This document shows, one piece after another, positions 1 through 11,799 of a stretch of 64,000 nucleotides of DNA. This stretch comes from Brachionus rotundiformis (lineage: Eukaryota > Rotifera > Eurotatoria > Ploima > Brachionidae), in assembly GCA_016802295.1 (NCBI GenBank), contig JAESIW010000118.1, forward strand, positions 1,590,571 through 1,654,570. The letters are read 5' to 3'. The notes under the pieces are model-generated. The model worked only from the letters and a program-made list of their open reading frames with translations. It was not told where the DNA came from and did no database searches. The stretch's first letter is position 1; each line of letters begins with the position of its first letter. The translations under genes and the position numbers were made by a program.

Positions 1-474
1 TGTATTGGTAGTGTATTTGGATATTAGAAAAATGAATGCCGCTATTAGCCAATTAATCACAATAGACAAAATTATAAATCTAACAGTGGTCATTTTTTTG
101 TACAAAGTGAGTCTGGTTACGCCAATGTAGCGGAATACAGCTACGGACAAAATCGAGTAAGCCCGCGAGTACTTGGTAACTGCCCACACTACTTCTGAAA
201 TAGTACAAAGAAACTGGTTTAACGACTCACTGGGAAAAGTTGGCTGATCGGCTTCAATCCAAAATAAATAATGGATTGCATTGACCAAACCAATGGCATT
301 TGTGTGATGCATGGGCACTTGTGGCAGACACTGCAGGTCTTTCAGAATAAACACAGCTACAAAATAGAATATCTGGGCGCACAGATTTGCCATGCGCATT
401 GAAATGTCCAAAACGTCCAGCGCTGGTTCATGCACATGACCAATAATTGAATCATTTGATGTCAAATTTTGCAT
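1..474 (-). CDS. Rhodopsin-like seven-transmembrane receptor, 5' part (runs off window)
   Basis: An open frame of 158 codons starts at ATG 474 and has no stop before the window edge, so only the N-terminal part of the protein is present. After a short N-tail come hydrophobic segments that read as TM1 (around residues 32-50), TM2 (65-80), TM3 and TM4 (about 136-155). A conserved-looking Cys lies at the start of TM3 (LNQFLCTISEVVW), and TM3 ends in VFRYIGVTRL, which sits where class A receptors carry (D/E)RY. The acidic residue is replaced by Phe. I infer a peptide- or amine-type orphan GPCR at the plasma membrane; the ligand cannot be judged. No intron is seen in this part. TM5-TM7 must lie left of the window. 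Family assignment rests on the TM3/TM4 pattern only. Confidence 0.6.
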   Translation of the reverse strand, partial: MQNLTSNDSIIGHVHEPALDVLDISMRMANLCAQIFYFVAVFILKDLQCLPQVPMHHTNAIGLVNAIHYLFWIEADQPTFPSESLNQFLCTISEVVWAVTKYSRAYSILSVAVFRYIGVTRLTLYKKMTTVRFIILSIVINWLIAAFIFLISKYTTNT

Positions 475-1917
475 CTCTAAATAACTAGCTATTAAGCATT
501 TTATCTAAATTTTAATAAATTAATTAAAATTCACATCAAGCTCATTTATTTTTATTTATTTAAAAAAAAATATCTAGTTCAATCTCATGACTAGCTGTGA
601 TAGCACTTGAACTGACTCAGTTATCTTTTGTGAAAGTAAAAATTAAAATTATCTAGCGTGCTACCAAATTTATCATTTATATTCAATTGAATAACAATAA
701 ATATAAAATATTCTCTTTTTTGCTATAAATAAATGAGAGTTTATATTTGTTTAAGTAGAATGTAAATATCGATTAGCAACAAGTTAATTGAGCCCAATAT
801 AAAACCTCAACAAGCATCCTTTAAGTCTTTATTTTTCAATCAAATCACTTGAGATAACACATTTTGAAGAGCAAGTGTCTTCTTGATAAAGAGCGTGATT
901 TACCTGATTGTTGAGCAACTGGCTAATTAAGATTTGGCGAGAATGCTTCCAAAACCATTGAATAATTTAAATATTCTAAATTAAATCAATAATTTCTAAT
1001 AATAATAATAACCTAATAGAACGCGATGATAGGTATTAATTTACCAATGTTAAGCGATGACTTAAAGTGGAAAAAATTAAGATAAACAATTAAATTAATT
1101 GGTCAATTATCCAAAGTTATGTGTCACTTGTCTGCTTTAAATTTTCTTTTTTTATACCAATATATTGAAATTAAACAAAATAATAAAGTCAGTATCTAAT
1201 GTATATGAAAGTAATTTTGAATATGAGCAATTAGTGATTGCGTTTTTAGATCCTAAATTAGATAGTTAATTTTTTGTTCTGATCCTGTTTATTTTTCGAG
1301 TACTTTTTTTTTATTTTATTTATTTTTAGTTTTGAAAATCAATTAGTGATTTTTTTCAATAAAACAAATTAAATTTTGGAAATTTATATGAATTGATTGA
1401 TTTTTAATCTTTTCAAATTGATCTAACATTAGATTTATTAATATACTATTTCTATAAACTAATTGAAAAAAAATTTCAAAATAATAACAAAATTTTATTT
1501 ATTCAAGATTTAGTTAAACAGGAAGGGAAAATAATAACAATATTTAAAAAAATTGCTTTAATAAATAGAAAAAAGAAGCAACAAAATTAAAAAATAAAAA
1601 AAAACAATATGTATTTTTTTTAATGAGACCAAATAACATAATAAAACTAATGAAAATATTCGTTAATAATCGGTGCCAAATATGTAAACTTTTGTGGTTT
1701 TTTTTTGTTTTTTGGTAAAATAAAATTTTTTTATTTTTTCTCAGCATACTTATATAAAAGAATAAAATGAATTTTTTTTAATAAACAATGAAAAAAAAAT
1801 TTCAAAATATGAAAAAAAGACAATATTATCAATAATTTTTGTTCTTTTTTTTTTGTGTTTGGTAAAATATTTGATAAAATCTGTTTATGTGCATGTCATT
1901 TTGCCAATTTGCCTTAG
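475..1917. other. Intergenic, very AT-rich
   Basis: No coding signal was found on either strand; the short open frames are low-complexity Lys/Phe/Asn-rich shadows. TTTATT at 1730-1735 is an AATAAA on the minus strand and may serve as the poly(A) signal of the RSK gene that ends at 1918. The part next to 474 is presumably the promoter of the receptor gene. Confidence 0.5.
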
Positions 1918-4900
1918 TCACACATTCGAGTTGATTTTATTAGCCCTTCTCTTTGCCAAATTGGAGCTAACAACCGGCGATAGATTAAGCATGGGTCCGA
2001 GCATGTTCTCGGGGCTGAAAAGTTTGAACGCTGCCGCTAGGGCACCTTTGACATTTTCACCATCCTGAATGGACAATTTAAAATCAGGCAGACTATCAAT
2101 ATTGCTCAGCCAGCTGTGTCTCAGTATGTTAAAAGCGCTGATTCTCATCCTCGGGTCCAAGTTGAGCATCTTGCGCACCAAGTCCTTGGCCTCATTGGAC
2201 ACAAATTTCCAGTTGCCGTGCTCAAAATTCAGCTTCGAATCACTAATTTGTGATAACAATTCCTCGCTGGAGTCTCCAGGCGACATTTTGAATGGCATTT
2301 TTCTTTTAAATAAAAATTAAAAATATACAAAATTATATTTTATTATAAATTTTATTATTAAATAGAATATTGATATATCTTACCCTGAAAGCATAATGTA
2401 TAAAAGGACGCCTAGTGACCAAATGTCACACGCAGCGTCATAACCCTGTTTTTTCAAGACCTCGGGAGCAGCATAGTGAGCCGTGTAGCACGGGGTCATC
2501 AGAAGACCATTGGCGTCCCGCAGCTGCTTGGCAAAGCCGAAGTCGATTATCCTCAGCGACTCCGGACGATCACCATTGTCTGCATATAAAATGTTCGAAG
2601 GCTTTAGGTCTCTATGCACTACACCTTGGCGATGCAGGTATTCCACTGCGTTCACGATTACTTTCAATATTTGAGCTGCTTCTCGCTCAGTTAAAAATTT
2701 CTTAGCTATTATCTTATCTAATAATTCACCACCTGAACACAACTCAAGTACTAAATAAACTTTGGAACCATTTAAAAAAATCTAAAATTTAATCATTTAA
2801 TTATAAAGCTTTATTTTAATCGTTTAATTTTTAATTCCCGACATTTAAGATACCTTTTTTGAACATTTTGGGTATTCTTTTTAATGTTTTGTTAATTAAA
2901 TTCAAACATTTATCAAATAAAGGTAAATTTTTGACTTTGAATGTTTTTTTATTTTTTGTTTTTTAAATTAAATTTTAAATTTTGAATCATTCAAAAAGCC
3001 TGAATTAAATTAATTTTATTAATTTTTAATTGCGTATTTAATTTATTTTAACCATAGATGGTTATGTCAAATTTGGTACAATAGAACAGAACAAACCATC
3101 AATTCAAAAAAATCCTTTATTCAAAAAGTTAAAGACTGGTCCTGTAAATGCAACTTGGTGCAACAGTGTTGGCTTCACCAACTGACCAAGTGTGCAAACT
3201 CTGACTAGTTTTTTAATTTTTGGAAAAGGATTTTTTTTAAATTGATGGTTTGTTCTGTTCTATTGTACCAAATTTCACAAACCATCTAACAAACAAATAA
3301 TAAAAATTTAAAAAATTGCCAAAAATCTATCCAATTTGATTAAAATTTTTTCCCACTTTTTTATTTAATATCAGGAATTAAACATATCCAAGTTGGAACA
3401 AAAAAAAATAAAAATAATTACATCTCTACACGATACTATGTTGGTATGGAAACTATGACGTAGCAGTATTTCGATTTCTTCTTGAGGATCCTTTTGCAAT
3501 ATGTTCATTATTTTGACCGCAAATTCGGTCATTGTTTTTTTATGAAGACATTTATGGCACACACTATACGAACCGGAGTTTATTTTCTAATTAAAAAATA
3601 ATAATTTAAATAAAAATATTTTAAAAATTATATCTTTTTTTTATCTATAAATTGTATACTTCTTTGATTATATATTCATCTTCGAATTTGTCCAATTTAA
3701 TGAGACTAATTCGGCATAAGTTTTCCTTTACAGTTTGAATATTTTTCTGGCTGATATCTTTGGGAAGTGGAGGCACAGATGGTGGTGGCATTTCGGTGTG
3801 TTGTTGCTTGGACATTGAGTTAAATGAGGAGTTAGATGAAGATGACGAAATGATTGTGTTGTTGGCGCTTGAGTTGGCCTCGGTGTAAATAACTGGTGCC
3901 ACGAAGCTAAAGCCACGGAACAGATCGTGGCCAGCGCTGTTCAATGGCAAGCCGGGCGAGTCGCGAGGCGTACGCGACGTAAACTCACGATCAAAGTAAT
4001 AGGTTTCATCCGAATGTACAGTTGGCTTGTATGGCGGGCTTATTTCTTTTCTGTACAATTTGTCCCAGTCGATTTGGGCAAAAAATGGGTGAATTTTTAT
4101 CTCTTTGGATCCCATGGGTCCAGCGCCAAGTCTGTTTATTGGATTACGCTTGAAAAGAGCGCGCAGAAGCGACTGTGCCTCGGCGCTCAAAAACTCCGGC
4201 ATTCTGAGCTTGGCGCGCAGGATTTGTGTCATTGTTTGCTTTCGGTCCTTGTTCGAGAAGGGCAGAGTGCCCACCAGCATTTCGAACATCAAGACCCCTA
4301 GCGACCACCAGTCGCACACATGTGTATGGCCCTTTCGGCTGACCACCTCGGGCGCCATGTATTCCACAGTGCCGCAAAAGCTGTACGTCCTATCCTCCTC
4401 TTTAAAAACCGACTCTTTGCTCAGACCAAAGTCTGTCAATGCTATGTGACCATCGTAGTCCAGCAAAATGCTTTTTTTTTTGTGTTTAATTAAATTAAAT
4501 AAAAGAAAAATTTTCAAACAATTTTATTAAATACTTTTCTGGTTTAAGATCGCGGTAAATTATACCCAATGAGTGCAAATGGTCAAGTGCCAGCACCAAT
4601 TCGGCCATGTAAAATTTAACATCTTGTTCAGTGAACATGATCTCTTTGGCCAATCGGCCGAATAGGTCACCACCGCGCAAAAAATCCAAAACCAAATAAA
4701 GCTTGCCCTCTGTCTGAAATGCATAGTGAAGTCGAACTATGAACGGATGGTTTATGCTTGCCAATATGTTTCTTTCCATTTTGGTCCTCTCACGATCCCT
4801 GACTTTAAAATTATAATTTAGATATAAAAAAAATCCACTCTTATCATAATTTAAATTTTATTTTTAAAACCTTTTAGAGTTGCTTTTTTCAGTACTTTCA

Positions 4901-5564
4901 TGGCATAAAGGGTGCCGACGTCAGGCTGGGTTATTTTACGCACTAGGAATACTTTGCCAAACGAGCCCTCGCCAAGCACCTTCAAAAGCTCAAAATGCGA
5001 CGGAGTCGGCTTCTCAGAGCCCTCTTTGGTTATGTTCTTTATCTCTATTTCTGTTTCGTGCTGGGTCTCCGCATCGTACTCTTGGTACTCAATATTTTCC
5101 TCATTATTCAAAAGGTTATTGTTTGTATCAGGCTTAGTCTGCTGCATTATGGTGCTGCTATCTATTAATTTTCCTCTGACATGGACAGTGTCCTCTTCAT
5201 CGTTTGTGGACGACGATGATGTGTCGTTTGGCTTAAATGGATAGAAAATAAAATAGATAAATTACGTAATGTTTGATTAAGACTGGGTAACAATGAATGG
5301 CAAAAGAATGTAGAAAATTTTAGTCTCTTTTGTTCTTATATAATAATAAAAAATTATAATTTCTAATTTTTTAAATCGATATTTTAAATGGCAATAAAAA
5401 AAAAAAAAAAAAAGTTATAAAAATGTAAAAAAAGTGAGACACTAAGACTTCAAAAAGCTCTCAAGTGCCAAACAGGTAAACCAAGTGAAAATACTTACGT
5501 CTAAGTTGTAATCATGTCTGATTTGAATTTTGAGAAACGGATCGCTTAAGCCTGCTAATGGCAT
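1918..5564 (-). CDS. RPS6KA: Ribosomal protein S6 kinase alpha (p90 RSK), 7 exons
   Basis: Exons on the minus strand: 5499-5564, 4871-5231, 4802-4535, 4470-3660, 3586-3422, 2781-2384, 2302-1918 (817 aa; phases agree at every join). The product begins MPLAGLSDPF, like vertebrate RSKs. The N-terminal AGC kinase (about residues 104-365) has GEGSFGKV, RDLKPEN, DFGLSKE and the activation-loop SFCGTVEYMAPE. Turn motif TPRDSPG and hydrophobic motif FRGFSF follow. The C-terminal CaMK-type kinase (about 495-770) has FAVKI, HRDLKPSN, DFGFAKQ and the ERK-phosphorylated loop LLMTPCYT. The tail LAKRRANKINS matches the ERK docking motif. All activating sites known from RSK1 are therefore present. RSK acts downstream of ERK and PDK1 in growth signalling. 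The protein is longer than the human one (735 aa), mainly from an acidic linker near residues 25-100. A foldback repeat lies in the intron 2782-3421. Confidence 0.95.
3056..3287. mobile_element. Foldback (hairpin) element, MITE-like, in RSK intron
   Basis: The two halves are inverted copies of each other. The left arm starts AGATGGTTATG at 3056 and holds TTTGGTACAATAGAACAG; the right arm holds the reverse complement and ends in CCATCT at 3287. The arms match almost perfectly for about 60 bases at the outside and imperfectly towards the centre near 3170, where TTGGTG and CACCAA form the tip. It lies wholly in an intron of the RSK gene. There is no open frame and no convincing target duplication, so the superfamily is not determined. 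It would form a long hairpin in the pre-mRNA. Confidence 0.75.
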
Positions 5565-8500
5565 TATATCAGCCTAATGTTTGCTTGTTTATTTTTATAT
5601 AAAGAATATTTTTAAATTAATAAAAAATTCTAAACAAATTTTTTTTTTAATTAGTATTATTATTATTTTTATTATTATTTTAATAACAAGTTTATAAATT
5701 AAAGGTTAGAATGCATTTTGCATCTAAAATGCTTCGTTTAGACGCATCTTTCTCTTTAAAATCTTATTTTTATTATTTAGATATTAAAAATTAATTTAAA
5801 TCTGTATGCTATGAAATTAGGACCATTTGTGTACAAAAATAAGAAAAGATCAGCTGACATCACAAATCAAAATGAACAAAATTTGGAAAGAGCTAATGTT
5901 GCCAATATTTGCCCTCTTTAAATAGCAGGCGTAATAATCAATATATTGTAATGATAGGCGTGGGTGGTATGCTTTCATTAGAATAGATAAATTTTTTAGC
6001 ATGATTCATAATTTATTTGCCCGAGTTAATTTTTAAATAAGGTCTAAAAAAAATTACCATTCTTGGTCCATTTGAACCTTTTTGTATGTAAATATCTTTC
6101 ATTATCTTATTGCTAAACACCGGCGCTTTTTTTGTGCATATGGTATTTGGGAAAAACTTACTTAAAAAAAAAAGCAGTTATTTTAATTTTTATTAAATAA
6201 TTGAAAAAAAAATAAACAAAAAGCAATTAAGACTTTAATTGACATTTTGTTTTAAAGTAAAAAATCGATTAAATAAATTTGTCAAAACGAGCTAGGAAAT
6301 GGATCAAGTCTTATCTAAATTTAGGTTTTTTGGGCCTTAAAGTCAACATCGATTGAAGAACCAAATTGTTGTCTAGAGAACCAAATTTTAATATTCAAAC
6401 TAAATTAAAAATATGTTGGTTAAGTTTTTTTTCTATTTTATTTTAATAACAAATTTTATAAACTTAACTCTTTAGAATAATAATACTTGAGTATTTTAGA
6501 AAAATTTTATAATGAAATTTAAATTGATTATCACTTGAGAATCAAAGCTAGCTAACTTAATTCATTAAAAAAATCCATTTGAATTTTTTATCAAATTATA
6601 AATTAATAAATAAAATATGAAAATTTAAAAAACCGCACCAATGGTCTGCCTATGGGTGCTTTTGCTAACTGGGGCCCAACTAAAGGCGCTTTTTTAATTA
6701 GAGTTGGTCCCGCTTGGTATTGCCTTATTCAAATTTTAATAGATCTTGTATGTAATAATTATGAAATAATAAAATTAAAATTCCGCCTCCGTATGTATAA
6801 ACCTCGGAGAACACATTCCTTTATTTTTATCAGAATAGAAAAAAATAATTTCTTATCTTCAGAAATACCAAAAAAAAAAGAAAAAACTAATAATCACTTT
6901 CCATTAATGACTTTATTTTGTTGTGTTATCTCATATCAACAAAAGAGAGAAATATCAGAATAGAATTATGATGAAAATAATTTAGTTTATAATTATGATT
7001 AAATTGAGTAAAATAAACATAAAAATAAAATAAAATAAAAAAATATATAAAATGGCAATGAATCTCTTTTTTTATTTAGTTTTTAAAACTAACTTGGAAT
7101 CTCATTTAATTCAATTACATATCTTTTTATGAATAGTATATTTTGACATATAATAAATGTTTAGATATGTATGTGTTTATTTTTTGTTACGTAACTTGGA
7201 AAGCGTTCAAAGGCGCCTGTATAATTTTGGTATTTTTTTATAAACGATAATTAGCATTTTCGATATTCGAAGTGAACCTAAATTTAAATTTATATCTAAA
7301 CACGTTTGGAGGAATATTATCGCTTGCGCCATAATGTCTACACTTTATTGTTAGCACTTTGCCAAGACTTAGTTGCTTGCAATATGTCTTGGTACACAGT
7401 CTTTCTCAGTAGAGTTTCATAATGTACTTTTGTGTAGGTAAAAGAAACGATCAGGTTGTTTTATCTACTCCTAAGAAAACAATCTTGAACAAAATTTATT
7501 ATCTTGAATCAAAAATGGTTGGATTTTTAATTATTTTTTTATTCTATTGCGTCATTAAGGTTTCAAAGCATCTAATTCTGATTTGCCAACATTTATAAAT
7601 AATTGACTATAAATTAAAAATTATCAATTAGCAAAAAAGAATTCTTATAAATAATGATCCCATTGCTTTTAAGTATTTATAAACAAATGACACTTTAAAT
7701 TAGTGCTTTTTGATTTTATTTGACGGAAATTAAACCAAACAACTTGTTAAATTCGATTTAATTATTAAATTTGATTTAATAAATAGTTGAGAAAACATTT
7801 AGTATGTTACTTTTTTAATATTAAAATTTGAATCTTACTCATTTTAGAATTATTCAATGTCAGCTGATATAGTTCAGAAAGAAATATTAATAATTTATTG
7901 ATTAGTGACAAACAATAAAATAATTTCCTCTTTTATTTGTTGTCAATTGACTTGTTTAATTAAAATTTACATAAAAATAAATTGATTTTTTGATTTTAAC
8001 AGTATTAACACAATTTTAAACAAATGAAAATATTCTAATTTTTCATCTTGTTATTCTCTTAATGTGAAATTTAGAGTAATAAATAATTTTATTAATTTAT
8101 TAAAAGACGAAAAGATCGAAAATAATTGAAGACCATTTTTGGAAAAAATAACGAATCTAAATAAAGTATTGATTCGAATGAAAATAAATCAAAATTAATT
8201 TTTTATGAACTCTTGTCTAACTCAAATACTTTATAAAATATTTTAATCCATCATAAAATACTTAACTAGATTAAAAATCGTGCCTCACTAGACAAATTTA
8301 AATTCAATCACGAAACAGATTCAAAGACAATGGAATATCCTACTTCCTCCGGAGTTCTCTCGAGCTCTAATTAAAAATTTCCCAATATTAACATCATTTT
8401 TTTAATTAATTACTTTCCTATCAATTATTTGACATATTTTTTATTAATAGATATTTTCTCACCAAGCTTCACTACTTGATTGACTTAATAAATAATAAAA

Positions 8501-8721
8501 TTTATTTAACAAAAAAAAATTATATGTTAAAGAAAAAAAGTCTATTAATTTTTATTTACAAAAATTTGAAAAATGAAAATAATTAATTAGCTTCTAAGTT
8601 TAATTTTATTCTAAAATTTCTAGTTTTGTTAATTCTAATTTTAGTTATTTTGACAATAGAAAACAGTGGGCGTCAACAAAATCGACAAAAAAAAATTAAA
8701 TAAAATGGTTATTGAATTTTA
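5565..8721. other. Intergenic region, no gene recognised
   Basis: About 3.1 kb of AT-rich sequence between the start of the RSK gene and the end of the septin gene. An open frame at 6652-6963 starts on a slightly less AT-rich patch but soon becomes low complexity and shows no domain. A short Ser-rich frame begins at 8331. TTTATT at 8551-8556 could be the poly(A) signal (AATAAA on minus) of septin. The part near 5565-5900 is presumably the RSK promoter. Nothing else is supported. Confidence 0.5.
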
Positions 8722-10347
8722 CTAAATAGCAGTTGAGCTTGTTTGATAGGTGTTTAAGTTTTGGTAATTTGTTGGAGGTTTAAAATTATAATTTAAGGTA
8801 TTTTTGTTCGGGGAACAAATATCATTCATTTTGGGCTTAATAATTGTGCAATTAGTGTTCGCTATGTTGAATGTATTTTTGCCAAATGTCTTGAGAGATT
8901 TTTGCCTACGTTGGTCAAGCTCATCTGCACCAGAGATATTTTGCTGCATTTTGGTAATAAGTTCCTGTAGTCTTTTCAGTTCATCTTCTTTTTGCTGAAG
9001 CAGTTTTTCAGTGTCATTGTTGTAGGGCTTATCTTTTGGCTTATCTCTGGGACTTATGGATTTGATCAGCTCAGTTCTGAAATTCTCATAGTGGACATCA
9101 TGTGTCAGATCCTTAAGGTCCTGCATGTGACTACTGTTTTGATATTAAAGATTGAATTAGTTTTTGATTGATGCTTTTAATCTTACCTGCACAGAAAGGT
9201 TCTTAATTTGGAAAAGTCACAGTTGTCCGACTCGATATTAATTATGCCCCATGGATAGGCCCGGCCTCTTATTCTCTTTCCGCCAACTTCCATCACTGTA
9301 TTGCTTCCAATTATTCCAAATGGAACAGAATTCTAAAATTTAAACTTTGATAGCAGGCTATTCTGATTACTTTTGGAAACACTACCTTTATTTTTTCATC
9401 CAATTTCTTGAACTCTTCATCATCGTCTGAATCACAAGCCGGAAATTCATATATCTTAATATTATGCTTATCAATATCTGTCAATATCTTTTAAAATAAA
9501 TAGATTTCTAATAGAAAATAACAAAAAAAATATTTTTTTTTACATTAATTTTCAATGTTTCGAGTTCAGATTTGGTAAGAGCATCTGCTTTGCCAATTAC
9601 TGGCACTATGTTCACTCTAGATTGTAGACACCTCATTGTTTCTATGTCAATTGGACGAAGTCTTTTCTAACTAATTAGTGATCATAATAGATTGGCAGTA
9701 AGGTTTACCCTCGGACATAAGATGGTATAAAATACAGGCAACAATGGACTCTAGTGTCGTTTAGGCGACGTCTTTCAAGACCGTAGCCTGATTCATGTGT
9801 GTAGTAAGAGTGAAATTGATCATCAATGTAGTCAGAAATTTTTTTCCAGCTAAATTAAATTTATAACAAAAAATAATCTTTTATTTGGATAAAAACCTTT
9901 CAAAGGCATTTAGAGAGTCGCCAAAACCAGGGGTATCAACAACAGTCAATTTAAGTTTGACACCTTTTTCCTCAAGCTCAGCTGTCCGAGTTGTAATAGA
10001 CACAGTTTTTTCATATTTATCTTTATTTGTAAAGTTAATTTTCTTAATCAGTCATTAAAAGCCATTTACCATTAACTTGGTCAAATACTCTGTCTGCATA
10101 AAGATCGGTCATAAAAAGACTGTTAACTAGGGTGCTTTTGCCGAGACCCGAATCTCCTACAACCATCAGAGTGAACTCAAAACCTTTTTTTAGGCTTTTG
10201 CGGTGAACTTGTTCTGGCAAACTGGAAAAGCCAACATGTTCCTAAAATAAATCAAGTTTAAAAGCTTAACATGGCACTTTTAGTCAGGTTTCCAAGACAT
10301 ACGACTTTGGTTCTACGCTTGCGCGTACTCAGCCTTCGTAGAGCCAT
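8722..10347 (-). CDS. Septin, SEPT2-group, 8 exons
   Basis: Exons: 10303-10347, 10241-10070, 10020-9897, 9849-9709, 9661-9544, 9487-9386, 9332-9187, 9133-8722 (419 aa, phases agree). A short basic N-end (MALRRLSTRKRRTK, polybasic membrane-binding type) is followed by the GTPase domain: P-loop GDSGLGKST, switch II DTPGFGD, the AKAD-equivalent GKADAL, and the septin-unique element GRAYPWG. The C-tail ends in a coiled coil (around LLQQKEDELKRLQELITKMQQ). Segments such as SLPEQVHRKSLKKGFEFTLM are close to vertebrate SEPT2. Septins form hetero-oligomeric filaments at the cell cortex and cleavage furrow. The acceptor of exon 5 is AAAAG at 9662, not the nearer TTAG; only this keeps the frame and gives GLRPID. 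Confidence 0.95.
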
Positions 10348-11799
10348 GAGAAATCAAAAATTTTTAATATTTATAAATATTTAACTAAACTTCCTGGATT
10401 AAAAGTAGAAATTTGATATTAAATTTTATGTTTAAAATTTTTTTATTAAATAAATAAGCTTGACCGACAAACAAAAATTAATAATGTCAAAATAATTGAC
10501 CATAAAAAGCTTTATCTCCCTAATTTAATTGGAAAATTATCTTTTCTTCTTTTTTTTTGTTATATTTCTCTATTCTAAAATTAAACCTGTTCGAAATAGT
10601 ATTATTTTTAACTAAATAACAAGTGCTCGAATATCTTGGAAACAAGTTTTTTTGCTTTTAGGGCTGCTTGACTAGATTCATTCAGAGTATCGTCAAAATT
10701 AGGCTACACAAGATTCAAGCTGTTTACAAGCTGCTTACCAAATCAAATTTCAGTCTGTCGAGTGAGCTTTTGCTCTTTGTTCCACAATATACCGATACTT
10801 TTTCACTCATTTGAGATTTTATATTTAAAAGCCCTAAAAAAATTTATAAAAAAACAAGATTTAGTTAAATTTAATTTAAAACAACAATTGTAATTGAGAC
10901 TATTTGCCTAATTTGAACTCTCTTTTTTTAAAACAAAATTTTCTTATCTAATATTTAATTAAAGTCAATTTAACCGATGAAGATTTCTCTAGGCCTGGGC
11001 TAATTAATTATTTTTAAATTGCTTTTTTTTGTTTTAAAACACAAATAAAAAGGAAATAGAAACCAAATTTTGAAAAAAAATTAAAAATATTTTCTAATAA
11101 TTTTTTTCCAAATTAGACTATTGCTCAAGACCTTTGGGTCTAGAGCAAATTAAGCCGGAAAGGCCTTAAATTTTGTTTCTAATTTTGTTTGAATGCCATT
11201 AAATCTTAATTAAATATGCAAATTTTATTAGTTTAGACAAATTTTGTCAAAATCCGAATGATCACGAAATATTTTTTAATACGGGCTTTAGATACAAAAT
11301 AAGACTACTATTTTTTTTGTAAATCCTTAGGCCGCATCCAAATAAATCAAATTTAACTTTTAAACCAAAAACTAAAGCTTATTTTTTAATTATTAACTTA
11401 ATAAGTGTTTATTTTGGACTTAAGAACATAATCAATGTATGGAAATTTGACCACATATTACCTTGTCTAATTATAGAGTAAAAATGATTAAATTACTTTA
11501 AAAAAAATACAAAAATAAATTTATTTTTCAATGATTTTTTTTTCTTTTTTTTTAATATGAAAAAAACAACTTGAATTTTTAGATAAGAAATTAAACTGGT
11601 TAAGAAACTTGTTGAGGTGTTGATTAGCTTCTTAAAAAATAATTAGGTCTTTGAAAAATTTCGCACTAGAAAGGCTTTTAGAATAAAAAAAAAAGAAAAA
11701 AATTAATTTTGTTTTTAAAGCATTTAATTAGAAAATATTGTTAATTAAGTCGAGCTATTTTATATTGAAAAAAAAAACTTAAACAATTAAAATTTTCTC
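10348..11799. other. Septin upstream region and intergenic space
   Basis: Apart from the small two-exon gene at 10608-10810, this stretch holds only AT-rich sequence with poly(A)/poly(T) runs. No further coding signal was seen. It must hold the septin promoter and the 3' UTR of the mitochondrial prolyl-tRNA synthetase gene. Confidence 0.5.
10608..10810 (-). CDS. Small two-exon protein of unknown function (55 aa)
   Basis: ATG at 10810; exons 10739-10810 and 10703-10608, joined in phase over a 35-nt intron that starts GTAAGC and ends GTGTAG. The product starts MSEKVSVYCGTKSKSSLD and ends EHLLFS. Composition looks like a real soluble protein: mixed charge, with a likely helix in the second half (around SSQAALKAKKLVSKIFEHL). 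A TTTTTTTAG lies about 30 nt upstream of the ATG and may be a 5' UTR or trans-splice acceptor. It sits 260 bp upstream of the septin start on the same strand. I do not recognise a family. Confidence 0.5.

Noticed and set aside
6652..6963. Possible 103-codon gene upstream of RSK
   Set aside because: The start lies in a somewhat normal patch, but the frame soon turns into Lys/Asn/Ile-rich low complexity, with no domain and no splice partners.
9661..9709. Suspected broken reading frame between septin exons 4 and 5
   Set aside because: Use of the AAAAG acceptor at 9662 restores the septin block GLRPID exactly.
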